Below, piece after piece: positions 17,889 to 27,420 of a stretch of DNA of 64,000 bases. This DNA comes from Streptomyces avidinii (GTDB lineage: Bacteria > Actinomycetota > Actinomycetes > Streptomycetales > Streptomycetaceae). The first letter of the stretch is position 1. Each line of letters opens with the position of its first letter. The translations under genes were made by a program, and so were the position numbers. The DNA lies in contig NZ_BMVL01000011.1 of assembly GCF_014650695.1 (NCBI RefSeq), positions 186,001 through 250,000 on the forward strand, given 5' to 3'. The notes beneath the pieces are model-generated. The model had not been told where the DNA came from. It was given only the letters and a program-made list of their open reading frames with translations, and did not search any database.

Positions 17889-20153
17889 GTGGCCGAGGCG
17901 GCAGACATCCAGGGGGCGTGCCCCGCTCCTGTCCGGCGCCGGTGGCTGCGGCGCGCGATCGTTCTGCTCGCCGGGACGCCGGTGCTGGCCGCGCTGATCT
18001 ACTCTCCCGCGCCCCCGGCGGAGGCCGCGCAGGCCTCCTCCGTGGATGTCCAGCTGGTCTCCATGGCCCCCACCGCGCCGGTCAAGGGCGACACCCTCAC
18101 CATCCACGGCACCGTGCTCAACACCGGCGCCGAGACGATCACCGACGCTCATGTCGGCCTGCGGGTCGGGCCCGCACTCGCGGACCGATCGTCCATCGAC
18201 GAGGCGGCGGAGCGGACCGGTTTCCGGGCCGGCGCCGACCCGAGCGAGATCGATCCGGCCTACGCGGTGAAGATCGCCTCCCTGCCCTCCAAGATCAGGC
18301 AGGAGTTCACGCTCACGATCCCGGTGAACAAGCTGGAGCTGGACAAGGACGGCGTCTACCCGCTCGGTGTCTCCCTGTCCGGAGTGACCGACAGCCGGCC
18401 GTCCGAGCAGGTCCTGGGTATCAAGCGGACCTTCCTGCCCTGGCAGCCCGAGGCCGCCGCCAAGCGCTCCCAGCTCACCTACGTCTGGCCGCTGATCTCC
18501 ACCACCCGCGTAACGGCGGAGACGGGCTCCGACGAGCTTCAGACCCCGGTCTTCCTCGACGACTCCCTCGCCGATGAGCTCAAGTCGGGCGGACGCCTGG
18601 AGCAGATGGTCACCCTCGGCAAGGACCTGCCGATCACCTGGGTCATCGACCCCGACCTGCTCTACACGGTCGACGCGATGACCAAGGGCTACCGGGTCCG
18701 CACGCCGGGCGGCAAGCCCGTCCAGGGCAAGAACAGGGCCGTCGCCGAGCAGTGGCTGAGCTCCCTCGAGGCCGCCGTCCAGGGCAAGAAGGTCGTCGCC
18801 CTGCCGTTCGCCGACCCCGACCTCGCCTCCCTCGCCCACCACGGCAAGGACGTCTCGGGCACCCTGGGCCAGCTGCGCCCGGCCACCGACAAGGCCAAGC
18901 AGGCCGTCGAGACGGTGCTGCACGTCCCGGTGTCCACCGACTTCTCCTGGCCCGTGGACGGCGCCATCGACCCCTCGATCGTCAACGTCGCCACCTCGGC
19001 GGGCGCCCACAACGTCCTCACCCGCAGTGACAGCCTCGTGGAGAGCGGCGCCCTCGGCTACACGCCCTCGGCCGCCCGGCCCATCGGCGCCGGCACCACC
19101 GCCGTCGTGGCGGACGCCGACCTGTCCACCGCCTTCCAGGGCGACATGCTGAACGCGGGGCCCTCCACGCTCGCCGTGCAGCGGTTCCTCGCCCACAGCC
19201 TCGCCCTGAACCTGCAGAAGACCGACGAACAGCGCAGCGTCGTCGTCGCCCCGCAGCGGATGCCCAATGTCAGCCAGGTGCAGACGATGGCCGCGGCCGT
19301 ACGCGGCCTCCAGGCGGGCCGCTGGACACAGCCCGGGGACCTCGAGGCCGCGGCCGCCGCCAAGCCCGATCCGGGAGCCACCACCCAGGTACCGGGCGCC
19401 GGTCAGTACCCCGAGGCCCTGCGCAAGCAGGAGCTGCCGGTTTCGGCCTTCGAGAAGATCCGCACCACGCAGAGCACCCTCGACCGATTCAAGGTCATCC
19501 TCGCCGCGCCCGACCGCGTGGAGATCCCCTTCGGCAACACCACCAACCGGGAGATGTCCACGTCCTGGCGCGGGCGTCCGGACGAGGCCCGCGCCTACCG
19601 GGACCAAGTGCAGGAGTACCTGATCGGTCTCACCGAGAAGGTCAAGGTCATCCCGAAGTCCGACGCCACGCTGTCCGGTCACAGCGCCACCATCCCGGTC
19701 AGCGTGCAGAACAGCCTGGTCCAGGACGTCCACGACCTCGTCCTGCGCGTGAAGTCCGCCAACCCGAGCCGCCTGATGTTCGGCGACAAGGGCGAGGCCG
19801 AGCAGCAGGTCACCGTCCAGGGCGACCACACCCAGACCGTCAAGTTCCCCGCCAACGCCACGGCGAGCGGCCCCGTCGAGGTCACGGCGCAGCTGTACAC
19901 CAAGGACGGCGTTCCCTACGGCAAGGAACGCCGGTTCACCGTCGAGGCCACCGAGATCACGCCCACCGTCATGCTCGTGATCGCCGGCGGTGTGCTCCTC
20001 CTGGTCCTGGCAGGCATCAAGATGTACGCCAGCCGCAAGCGCGTCGCGGCACGCGCGGCCGCCGAGGAGAGCACGCAGCCGAGTGACGAGTCCCCGGACA
20101 CCGGACCGCAAAGCGCGGACGGGTCCGACACGAGTGAGACAGTGAACCGTTGA
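17889..20153 (+). CDS. DUF6049-type secreted, membrane-anchored protein
   Basis: A 754-residue protein with an N-terminal signal segment (RRAIVLLAGTPVLAALIYSP, then AEA) and a long extracytoplasmic region. An early CARDB-like beta domain in it includes TIHGTVLNTGAETITDAHVGLRVG (quoted in part). A C-terminal membrane helix (VMLVIAGGVLLLVLAGIKMY) is followed by a short charged tail. The gene order cca - this - murJ is the same as the Rv3908-Rv3910 neighbourhood in mycobacteria, where the role of the protein is unknown. It probably works with the MurJ flippase at the envelope. GTG start with GAGGGA upstream. Confidence 0.8.
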   Translation: MAEAADIQGACPAPVRRRWLRRAIVLLAGTPVLAALIYSPAPPAEAAQASSVDVQLVSMAPTAPVKGDTLTIHGTVLNTGAETITDAHVGLRVGPALADRSSIDEAAERTGFRAGADPSEIDPAYAVKIASLPSKIRQEFTLTIPVNKLELDKDGVYPLGVSLSGVTDSRPSEQVLGIKRTFLPWQPEAAAKRSQLTYVWPLISTTRVTAETGSDELQTPVFLDDSLADELKSGGRLEQMVTLGKDLPITWVIDPDLLYTVDAMTKGYRVRTPGGKPVQGKNRAVAEQWLSSLEAAVQGKKVVALPFADPDLASLAHHGKDVSGTLGQLRPATDKAKQAVETVLHVPVSTDFSWPVDGAIDPSIVNVATSAGAHNVLTRSDSLVESGALGYTPSAARPIGAGTTAVVADADLSTAFQGDMLNAGPSTLAVQRFLAHSLALNLQKTDEQRSVVVAPQRMPNVSQVQTMAAAVRGLQAGRWTQPGDLEAAAAAKPDPGATTQVPGAGQYPEALRKQELPVSAFEKIRTTQSTLDRFKVILAAPDRVEIPFGNTTNREMSTSWRGRPDEARAYRDQVQEYLIGLTEKVKVIPKSDATLSGHSATIPVSVQNSLVQDVHDLVLRVKSANPSRLMFGDKGEAEQQVTVQGDHTQTVKFPANATASGPVEVTAQLYTKDGVPYGKERRFTVEATEITPTVMLVIAGGVLLLVLAGIKMYASRKRVAARAAAEESTQPSDESPDTGPQSADGSDTSETVNR

Positions 20154-20199
20154 TTGACGCCGTGGCCGGTCGGCCTGGGGACGATGAGGTGGGGTTTCG

Positions 20200-22374
20200 A
20201 TGAACGCGCCGTACGACGGTGACCGCGCGCAGGGCACTGGTGGGCCTGCGCCCTCCCAGGGCACTGCCCCGGGCACCCCGGTGCCCGGGCAGGTTCCCGT
20301 GCCTGCGCCCGCGCCGGACCGTGACCCATACGTCCAGGACGCCTACGACCACGACCCGTACCGGTCCCAGGACCTGTCGGCCCAGGATCCCGTCGCCGAG
20401 GTGCTCTACGACCGGTCCGCCCACCCGCCGCCGCCGCCCGGCACCTACCAGGAGCCCGGCCCGCTCTACGCGGCGCCGTCCGCGCCCTCGTACGCTCCCG
20501 ATCCGCACGTCTGGGCCCAGACCCCGCCGCCCGAGCCGGACGGCCCCTCGCGCCACCTGCCGTACGGCGACCACGCCACCACCACCCAGTTCGTCGGAGT
20601 GGACGCCCTCGTCACCAACGCCGCGGACGAGCAGCCCGAGCCGGACGCGTTCGCGCACCTGTACCGGGACCAGGAGGCGGCTCCCCGCACCCCCGCCGAG
20701 GAGGCCCCCGTGGCCGCGCCGGCGCCGAGCAAGCCCGCCGGACGCGCCTCCAGCCTCCTGAAGTCCAGTGCGCTGATGGCCGCGGGCACGATCGTCTCCC
20801 GCATCACCGGCTTCCTGCGGACCCTGGTCATCGCCGGTGCCATTGGTGTCGGCACCTTCAACGACACGTACCAGATCGCCAACACCCTGCCCACGATGAT
20901 CTATGTGCTGGTCGGCGGCGGCGCCCTCAACGCCGTCTTCATCCCGCAGCTGGTCCGGGCCATGAAGAACGACAGCGACGGGGGCCAGGCGTATGCCAAC
21001 CGGCTGCTGACCCTCGTCGTGGTGCTGTTGGCGGGCATCACCACCATCTGTGTCCTGGCCGCACCGGTGTTCATCACGATGATGTCGCCGAAGATCGCCT
21101 CCGACCCCCAGCAGATGGAAGTCGCGGTCGCCTTCGCCCGCTACTGCCTGCCCACCATGTTCTTCATGGGCATCCACGTGGTCCTGGGTCAGATCCTCAA
21201 CGCCCGCGGCCGCTTCGGCGCGATGATGTGGACCCCGGTCCTCAACAACATCGTCGTCATCGCCACCTTCGGCGCCTTCATCTGGGCCTTCGGCGGCTTC
21301 ACCACCTCCGGTGTGAACGCCACCACGGTCACCGCCGAAGGCGTGCGCCTGCTGGGCCTGGGCACCCTGCTCGGCCTCACCGTCCAGGCCCTGGCGATGC
21401 TGCCGTACCTGCGCGACGCGGGCTTCAAGCCGCGCCTGCGCTTCGACTGGCGGGGCCACGGCCTCGGCAAGGCCGCCCGCCTGGCCAAGTGGACGTTCTT
21501 CTTCGTCCTCGCCAACCAGGTCGGCCTGGTCGTCGTCACCCAGCTCGCCACCTGGGCCGGATCCGTCGCCGAGAAGCAGGGCCACCCCGGTACCGGCATC
21601 ACCGCCTACAACTACGCACTGCTGCTGTGGCAGATGCCGCAGGCGATCATCACCGTCTCCGTCATGACGGCGGTCCTGCCCCGCATCTCCCGCTCCGCGC
21701 ACGACGGCGACGCCGCGGCGGTCCGCGACGACATCTCCTACGGGCTGCGCACCTCGGCCGTCGCGATCGTGCCCTGCGCCTTCGCGTTCCTCGCCCTCGG
21801 TGTCCCGATGGCCACGCTGCTGTACGCCGGCTCGGGTTCGGGAGCACAGAACATCGGCTACATCCTGATGGCCTTCGGCCTCGGCCTGATCCCGTACTCC
21901 ATCCAGTACGTCGTCCTGCGCGGCTTCTACGCCTACGAGGACACCCGCACGCCCTTCTACAACACCGTCATCGTCGCCGCGGTCAACGCGGCGGTCTCCG
22001 CGGTGTCGTTCTTCGTGCTCCCCGCCCGCTGGGCGGTGGTGGGCATGGCCGCCGCCTACGGCCTCGGCTACGCCGTCGGCGTCGGCGTGGCCTGGCGCCG
22101 CCTGCGCACCCGGCTCGGCGGCGACCTCGACGGCGCGCACGTGATGCGCACCTACGCCCGCCTCACCGGCGCCTGCGTCCCGGCTGCCGCCGTGGCCGGC
22201 GCGGCCGCCTACGGGGTCACCCAGTGGCTCGGCAGCGGAGTCACCGGTTCCGCCGCCGCCCTCCTCGCCGGCGGGATCGCCCTGGCCGCGGTGTTCCTCA
22301 TCGCCGCCAAGCGCATGCGGATCGAGGAGCTCAACGCGATGGTCGGAATGGTCCGCGGACGTTTGGGGCGCTGA
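20200..22374 (+). CDS. murJ: Lipid II flippase MurJ (MviN)
   Basis: A 724-residue protein. The first ~185 residues are a Pro/Ala-rich cytoplasmic extension, followed by 14 membrane helices of the MOP/MviN fold beginning at SSALMAAGTIVSRITGFLRT (the Arg of TGFLRT is conserved for Lipid II transport). It flips the peptidoglycan precursor. In mycobacteria the same protein carries a C-terminal pseudokinase; here that part is encoded by the next gene. AGGTGGGG precedes the ATG. Confidence 0.94.
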   Translation: MNAPYDGDRAQGTGGPAPSQGTAPGTPVPGQVPVPAPAPDRDPYVQDAYDHDPYRSQDLSAQDPVAEVLYDRSAHPPPPPGTYQEPGPLYAAPSAPSYAPDPHVWAQTPPPEPDGPSRHLPYGDHATTTQFVGVDALVTNAADEQPEPDAFAHLYRDQEAAPRTPAEEAPVAAPAPSKPAGRASSLLKSSALMAAGTIVSRITGFLRTLVIAGAIGVGTFNDTYQIANTLPTMIYVLVGGGALNAVFIPQLVRAMKNDSDGGQAYANRLLTLVVVLLAGITTICVLAAPVFITMMSPKIASDPQQMEVAVAFARYCLPTMFFMGIHVVLGQILNARGRFGAMMWTPVLNNIVVIATFGAFIWAFGGFTTSGVNATTVTAEGVRLLGLGTLLGLTVQALAMLPYLRDAGFKPRLRFDWRGHGLGKAARLAKWTFFFVLANQVGLVVVTQLATWAGSVAEKQGHPGTGITAYNYALLLWQMPQAIITVSVMTAVLPRISRSAHDGDAAAVRDDISYGLRTSAVAIVPCAFAFLALGVPMATLLYAGSGSGAQNIGYILMAFGLGLIPYSIQYVVLRGFYAYEDTRTPFYNTVIVAAVNAAVSAVSFFVLPARWAVVGMAAAYGLGYAVGVGVAWRRLRTRLGGDLDGAHVMRTYARLTGACVPAAAVAGAAAYGVTQWLGSGVTGSAAALLAGGIALAAVFLIAAKRMRIEELNAMVGMVRGRLGR

Positions 22375-22491
22375 TGCGCACAACCGTCGCCCCCTTTCGT
22401 GTGTCGTGCTTAGCGTCGGACTGTGGGCACAATTGGCATGGCTTCGCAGACTGGCTTTCAGCGCGCAACGGATGGGGAGGCAGGAACGACG

Positions 22492-24216
22492 GTGGCGGAA
22501 CGTAGCACGGCTGCCGTCGACGTGGCCGACAACAGCGGCGATGAGCCGCTGGCCGCTCAGGCGGCACAGGCCACGTCCGACGGGGTGGACACCCAGAACG
22601 GACGAGCCGCGGACGGACCCATGCCCGACAAGGACGGCGAACGCACCAACCCGGCCCCTGCGGCCGCACCCGAACTGCACAGCGGTCACAAGCTCGCCAG
22701 ACGCTACCGGCTGGAAGAGTGCGTCACCCGTGTGGACGGATTCAGCAGTTGGCGCGCGATGGACGAGAAACTGCGCCGGGCCGTGGGCGTGCACCTCATG
22801 CCCGCCGACCACGCGCGGGCACGCTCCGTCCTGGCCGCCGCGCGTTCCTCCGCCCTCCTGGGCGACCCACGGTTCGTGCAGGTCCTCGACGCCGTGGAGG
22901 AGAACGACCTCGTCTACGTCGTCCACGAGTGGTTGCCCGACGCCACCGAACTCACCGCGCTCCTCGCGTCGGGCCCGCTGGAGGCCCACGAGGCCTACCA
23001 GCTCGTCAGCCAGGTCTCCCAGGCCATGGCCGCCGCCCACCGCGAAGGGCTCGCCCATCTGCGGCTGACGCCGAGCGCGATACTGCGCACCTCCACCGGC
23101 CAGTACCGGATCCGCGGCCTCGCCGTGAACGCCGCCCTGCGCGGCATCACCAGCGAGACCCCGCAGCGCGCCGACACCGAGGCCATCGGCGCCCTGCTCT
23201 ATGCCGCCCTCACCCAGCGCTGGCCGTACGAGAGCGACGCGTACGGGCTCACCGGCCTGCCCAAGGGCGTGGGCCTGATCGCCCCCGACCAGGTACGCGC
23301 CGGTGTCCACCGCGGCCTGGGCGAACTCGCCATGCGCGCACTCGCCAACGACGGGGCCACCGCCTCCCGTCAGGAGCCCGCCTGCACCACCCCGGACGAG
23401 CTGGCCAAGGCCGTGGCCGCGATGCCCCGCATCCGGCCGCCGGAGCCCGCCTTCACCGCCCCGCCCGAGTACCAGCACACCACCTACCAGCAGGGCAACT
23501 ACGGCCGTCCCACGCCTCCCGGCGGGAACACCGTCCAGAGCCGCCCCGTGGCGCCTCCGCCGCCCCCGCTGCAGAGCCGTACGGGCCGGGCCCTCAAGTG
23601 GGGCGTCGCCGCCCTGCTGATCGCCGCCCTCGGCCTGGGCAGCTGGCAGCTGGCCGACACCCTCCTGGAGCGCGGTACCCAGAAGGGCAACAGCGGCACC
23701 AACAACAACACCAACACCGGAACCGACGACAGCGGGGAGAAGAAGGAGCCGACCCCCCTGACGATCGCCGGTGCCCAGGAGTACGCCCCGGACGGCAAGC
23801 CGCAGAATGCCGAGAACGTCTCGAACACGTACGACGGGAACCCCGCCACCTACTGGCGAACCAAGAGCTTCTACGACGGCCCCGAAGTGAAGATCAAGGA
23901 CGGCCTCGGCATCGTCTACGACCTCGGGTCCGAGCAGGAGGTCAATGGGGCCTCGATAGCGCTGAAGTTCGGCGGCGCGCACACGACCCTCACGCTGTAC
24001 GCCACCGACTCCAAGTCTCCCAAGGGCTCCGTCGGCTCCATGACGAAGATCGCCGGAACCACCACCTCGGAGACCGCCCTCCAGCTGACTGCCGAGAAAC
24101 CGGTCAAGACGCGGTACGTACTCGTGTGGATCACCGCCATGCCGCACGCGCCCCTCGACGACTTCAGCGATCCGGGATACAAGCAGGCCATCACGGACGT
24201 GAAGTTCACGGGCTGA
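22492..24216 (+). CDS. Membrane pseudokinase with extracellular discoidin-like domain
   Basis: A 574-residue protein from a GTG with AGGA 6 bases upstream (a GTG at 22423 would add 23 residues). Residues ~65-310 match the serine/threonine kinase fold (HKLARRYRLEE; HLRLTPSAIL) but lack the catalytic residues. The HRD/DFG positions read HLR and RGL and the VAIK lysine is absent, so it should not phosphorylate. One membrane helix (ALKWGVAALLIAALGLGSW) is followed by a Thr/Asn-rich linker and a C-terminal beta domain (TYDGNPATYWRTKSF) typical of F5/8C-like carbohydrate binders. It is equivalent to the C-terminal half of mycobacterial MviN, which recruits the FHA protein FhaA. Confidence 0.82.
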   Translation: MAERSTAAVDVADNSGDEPLAAQAAQATSDGVDTQNGRAADGPMPDKDGERTNPAPAAAPELHSGHKLARRYRLEECVTRVDGFSSWRAMDEKLRRAVGVHLMPADHARARSVLAAARSSALLGDPRFVQVLDAVEENDLVYVVHEWLPDATELTALLASGPLEAHEAYQLVSQVSQAMAAAHREGLAHLRLTPSAILRTSTGQYRIRGLAVNAALRGITSETPQRADTEAIGALLYAALTQRWPYESDAYGLTGLPKGVGLIAPDQVRAGVHRGLGELAMRALANDGATASRQEPACTTPDELAKAVAAMPRIRPPEPAFTAPPEYQHTTYQQGNYGRPTPPGGNTVQSRPVAPPPPPLQSRTGRALKWGVAALLIAALGLGSWQLADTLLERGTQKGNSGTNNNTNTGTDDSGEKKEPTPLTIAGAQEYAPDGKPQNAENVSNTYDGNPATYWRTKSFYDGPEVKIKDGLGIVYDLGSEQEVNGASIALKFGGAHTTLTLYATDSKSPKGSVGSMTKIAGTTTSETALQLTAEKPVKTRYVLVWITAMPHAPLDDFSDPGYKQAITDVKFTG

Positions 24217-24241
24217 CCGCAGGACCGGGAGGGGCTCATCG

Positions 24242-24937
24242 TTGAACGACACGACGCCCGGCGCATGCAGTGACCAGGAACTCCTGGCGCTGCATGCCGC
24301 CGGTGATCCCGATGCCTTCGGCGAGATCGTGCGGCGGCACCGCGACCGGCTGTGGGCCGTGGCCCTGCGGACCCTCGGCGATCGTGAGGAGGCCGCGGAC
24401 GCGGTGCAGGACGCTCTGGTCTCCGCCTACCGGGCCGCCCACACCTTCCGTGGGGAATCCGCTGTCACCACCTGGCTGCACCGGATCACCGTCAATGCCT
24501 GCCTGGACCGGGCCCGCAAGGCCGCGTCCCGCAGGACCGCGCCCCTCGACGACACGGACCGCCTGGAGCGCCTCCTGGAGCCGCACGAGTCCGCGGAGGC
24601 CCCCGCAGAGCGCCAGGACCTCCACCGTGAGCTCCTGGCCGCCCTGAGCACCCTCCCGGCCGATCAGCGGGCCGCGCTGGTCCTCGTCGACATGCAGGGA
24701 TACCCCGTCGCCGAGGCCGCCCGGATCCTCGACATCCCCACCGGCACCGTAAAGAGCCGGTGCGCGCGGGGCCGGGCAAAACTCGTACCGCTCCTCACTC
24801 ATCTGCGCACGAATGCCGGGGATAACACCGCCACCGAGCGGGGAAGGAACCGGACGCCGGGCCCACCCGTCCCACCAGCGGCAGAACCCCGGCATTCAGA
24901 CCCAGACGCTGTGAAGGGCGGAGGTGGACGACCGTGA
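24242..24937 (+). CDS. sigM: ECF RNA polymerase sigma factor SigM
   Basis: A 231-residue sigma-70 family factor with region 2 (DPDAFGEIVRRHRDRLWAVA; RTLGDREEAADAVQDALVSA) and region 4 (LPADQRAALVLVDMQGYPV; GTVKSRCARGRAKL). TTG start with GGGAGGGG upstream. A Pro-rich tail of ~40 residues follows region 4. Its gene overlaps the anti-sigma gene by 4 bases (GTGA). The locus is that of SigM in Streptomyces and mycobacteria, where it sits beside trxB/trxA; disulfide or envelope stress is a likely trigger (inference). Confidence 0.9.
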   Translation: MNDTTPGACSDQELLALHAAGDPDAFGEIVRRHRDRLWAVALRTLGDREEAADAVQDALVSAYRAAHTFRGESAVTTWLHRITVNACLDRARKAASRRTAPLDDTDRLERLLEPHESAEAPAERQDLHRELLAALSTLPADQRAALVLVDMQGYPVAEAARILDIPTGTVKSRCARGRAKLVPLLTHLRTNAGDNTATERGRNRTPGPPVPPAAEPRHSDPDAVKGGGGRP

Positions 24938-25863
24938 GCCCCACAACCGGCACGACCGGCACGACCGGCACGATCCGGCACCCGGACGTCTCGGAGATCT
25001 CCGACCTGACCGAAGGTCTTCTCTCGCCGTCCCGAACCACCGAGATCACCCGCCACCTCGACGAGTGCACCCTGTGCGCCGATGTCCGTGACTCTCTGGA
25101 GGAGATCCGCTCCCTCCTCGGCACCCTCCCCGGCCCGGCCCGGATGCCCGCCGACATCGCGGGGCGCATCGACGCGGCCCTCGCTGCGGAGGCCCTCCTC
25201 GACTCCACGCAGCCGCGGGACCGGGCCGTACCGGCCGACCGCACCCGCACGCCGCACCGCGATGTTTCACGTGAAACATCGCCCGCCGGTCACCCGACCG
25301 GCCCAACGGGCCCCGGGCGCCGTCGCGCGCGCCGCAGGATCGCCGTCCTGGCGGGTCTGGCCGGAGCCGCCGCCTGCGCCCTGGGCCTGTTCCTGTTCGG
25401 CGACTTCGCGGGCACGCCCGCCCATGACACCGCCACCCGCGGCGAGGCGTCGGACTCCGCCGAGCAGCCGTCCGTCGCTTCCGGTGGCCGCGACTACACC
25501 GCTCAGGGCCTGCAGGAGAACGTCCGGCAGCTCATCGCGGCCGACCGGGGCGCCAAGACCGCCCCCGAAGAGGGGAACAACACGCTCGGGCTGGAGAACA
25601 CCAGCCCCGCCCCGGGGGTCGCTCCCGGCGACAAGCGGGTGTCGCCTGCCCTGCCCAGCTGCGTCCAGCAGGCCACTGGCCGCCCCGACGCCCCGATCGC
25701 CGCCGAACGCGGCAACTACCAGGGCGCCTCCGTCTATCTCGTCGTCCTGCCCCATCCGGCCGACTCCGCGCGCGTGGACGCCTACCTCGTCGACACCGCG
25801 TGTGAGCAGACCGCCTCAGGAGCCCCCGGGAAGGTCCTCCTGACGAGCACCTATCCCCGATAG
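24934..25863 (+). CDS. Anti-sigma factor, zinc-finger type, membrane anchored
   Basis: A 309-residue protein. HxxxCxxC (H41, C45, C48) is the anti-sigma zinc-binding motif. A membrane helix (about residues 130-150, RIAVLAGLAGAAACALGLFL) leads to an extracytoplasmic domain with two Cys. GTG start overlaps the sigM stop, so the two are translationally coupled; it should hold SigM inactive. A parS palindrome inside the gene encodes residues 110-115 (DVSRET), in the linker between finger and membrane. A short GGCACGACC-type repeat encodes the Thr/Gly run near the N-terminus. Confidence 0.85.
   Translation: MSPTTGTTGTTGTIRHPDVSEISDLTEGLLSPSRTTEITRHLDECTLCADVRDSLEEIRSLLGTLPGPARMPADIAGRIDAALAAEALLDSTQPRDRAVPADRTRTPHRDVSRETSPAGHPTGPTGPGRRRARRRIAVLAGLAGAAACALGLFLFGDFAGTPAHDTATRGEASDSAEQPSVASGGRDYTAQGLQENVRQLIAADRGAKTAPEEGNNTLGLENTSPAPGVAPGDKRVSPALPSCVQQATGRPDAPIAAERGNYQGASVYLVVLPHPADSARVDAYLVDTACEQTASGAPGKVLLTSTYPR
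25263..25278. other. parS site 5, inside the anti-sigma gene
   Basis: Exact TGTTTCACGTGAAACA within a GCGATG...CATCGC extended palindrome. Read in frame as DVSRET. Confidence 0.95.
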
Positions 25864-25991
25864 CCGGGGCGTTCGGGGCCGTAGTGGGGCGGGTGGGGAA
25901 TGCATGCGCCGTAGGATCCGTTGGGTGGGGTGAGAGTCCGCACCGGCCCCCGGTAGGCAGTACGCAGTCCGCAGAGACGAGGAAGAAACCC

Positions 25992-26951
25992 GTGAGCGAC
26001 GTTCGAAACGTGATCATCATCGGCTCCGGGCCGGCCGGTTACACCGCCGCCCTGTACACCGCACGCGCTTCGCTCAAGCCCCTGGTCTTCGAAGGTGCCG
26101 TCACCGCGGGTGGCGCCCTGATGAACACCACCGAGGTGGAGAACTTCCCGGGCTTCCAGGACGGCATCATGGGCCCGGACCTCATGGACAACATGCGGGG
26201 TCAGGCCGAGCGCTTCGGCGCCGAGCTGGTTCCGGACGACATCGTGTCCGTGGACCTCAGCGGTGAGATCAAGACCGTCACCGACACCGCCGGCACCGTG
26301 CACCGCGCCAAGGCCGTCATCGTCACCACCGGCTCCCAGCACCGCAAGCTCGGTCTGCCGAACGAGGACGCCCTCTCCGGCCGCGGCGTCTCCTGGTGCG
26401 CCACGTGCGACGGGTTCTTCTTCAAGGACCACGACATCGCCGTGGTCGGCGGCGGCGACACCGCGATCGAGGAAGCCACCTTCCTCTCCCGTTTCGCCAA
26501 GTCCGTGACGATCGTCCACCGTCGCGACAGCCTGCGCGCCTCGAAGGCCATGCAGGACCGCGCCTTCGCCGACCCGAAGATCAAGTTCGCCTGGGACAGC
26601 GAGGTTTCCGAGATCCACGGCGAGCAGAAGCTCTCCGGCCTCACCCTGCGCAACACCAAGACCGGTGAGACCTCCGAGCTGCCCGTGACCGGCCTCTTCA
26701 TCGCCGTCGGCCACGACCCGCGCACCGAGCTCTTCAAGGACCAGCTGGACCTCGACGAGGAGGGCTACCTCAAGGTCGAGGCCCCCTCCACCCGGACCAG
26801 CGTCACCGGCGTGTTCGGCGCCGGCGACGTCGTGGACCACACCTACCGTCAGGCCATCACGGCAGCGGGCACCGGCTGCTCCGCCGCCCTCGATGCCGAG
26901 CGCTTCCTCGCCGCCCTCGCGGACGCCGAGAAGGCTCACGCAGCGGTCTGA
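25992..26951 (+). CDS. trxB: Thioredoxin reductase
   Basis: A 319-residue NADPH-dependent flavoenzyme that reduces thioredoxin. FAD-binding GSGPAGYTAA at the N-terminus, redox-active WCATC (C136, C139), NADPH-binding VGGGDTAIEEA with HRRDSLRAS after it, and FAD-binding GVFGAGDVVDHTYRQ near the end. GTG start with AGGAAG upstream. It precedes trxA by 61 bp on one transcript; the SigM locus lies just upstream. Confidence 0.97.
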   Translation: MSDVRNVIIIGSGPAGYTAALYTARASLKPLVFEGAVTAGGALMNTTEVENFPGFQDGIMGPDLMDNMRGQAERFGAELVPDDIVSVDLSGEIKTVTDTAGTVHRAKAVIVTTGSQHRKLGLPNEDALSGRGVSWCATCDGFFFKDHDIAVVGGGDTAIEEATFLSRFAKSVTIVHRRDSLRASKAMQDRAFADPKIKFAWDSEVSEIHGEQKLSGLTLRNTKTGETSELPVTGLFIAVGHDPRTELFKDQLDLDEEGYLKVEAPSTRTSVTGVFGAGDVVDHTYRQAITAAGTGCSAALDAERFLAALADAEKAHAAV

Positions 26952-27012
26952 TCGCCGCTCCGCCCCGTCCAGCCCCACCCCACACCCCGCAGGAAAGAAG
27001 AAGGAGGCCGCT

Positions 27013-27351
27013 GTGGCCGGCACCCTCAAGAATGTGACCGACGATGACTTCGATGCCGAGGTCCTCAGGAGCGACAAGCCCGTGCTGGTGGACTTCTGGG
27101 CCGCCTGGTGCGGACCCTGCCGTCAGATCGCGCCGTCCCTCGAGGCGATCGCCGCCGAGCACCCCGAGATCGAGATCGTCAAGCTCAACATCGACGAGAA
27201 CCCGGCCACGGCTGCGAAGTACGGCGTCATGTCCATCCCGACGCTCAACGTCTATCAGGGCGGCGAGGTCGCCAAGACCATCGTCGGTGCGAAGCCGAAG
27301 GCCGCCATCCTGCGCGACCTCGCCGAGTTCGTCGAGGTCAAGACCGCCTGA
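27013..27351 (+). CDS. trxA: Thioredoxin
   Basis: A 112-residue protein with the classical WCGPC active site (C33, C36), a conserved SIPTLNVYQGGEV (cis-Pro) and the usual size. It is reduced by the adjacent TrxB. GTG start preceded by AAGGAGG. Confidence 0.97.
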   Translation: MAGTLKNVTDDDFDAEVLRSDKPVLVDFWAAWCGPCRQIAPSLEAIAAEHPEIEIVKLNIDENPATAAKYGVMSIPTLNVYQGGEVAKTIVGAKPKAAILRDLAEFVEVKTA

Positions 27352-27368
27352 CGGCAATCGACGTTTCA

Positions 27369-27412
27369 CGCGGAACGGGGCCGCCCCCTGCAGGGGGCGG
27401 CCCCGTTCCGCG
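27369..27412. terminator. Bidirectional terminator trxA / GNAT
   Basis: A perfect 44-bp palindrome (arms 27369-27390 and 27391-27412) between convergent genes. The left shoulder (27362-27377) retains a parS-like sequence with four mismatches. Confidence 0.85.
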
Positions 27413-27420
27413 TACCGGGC

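Noticed and set aside
17703..24252. Very long minus-strand frames extending the cca frame to 20276 and covering 20017-24252
   Set aside because: Antisense shadows of the DUF6049, murJ and pseudokinase genes, low-complexity Gly/Arg/Asp-rich; only the cca part to 17702 has protein-family content.
24948..24980. Tandem GGCACGACC repeat as a possible CRISPR or VNTR
   Set aside because: Only about three copies of a 9-base unit coding Thr-Gly in the anti-sigma N-terminus; a minor in-gene repeat.
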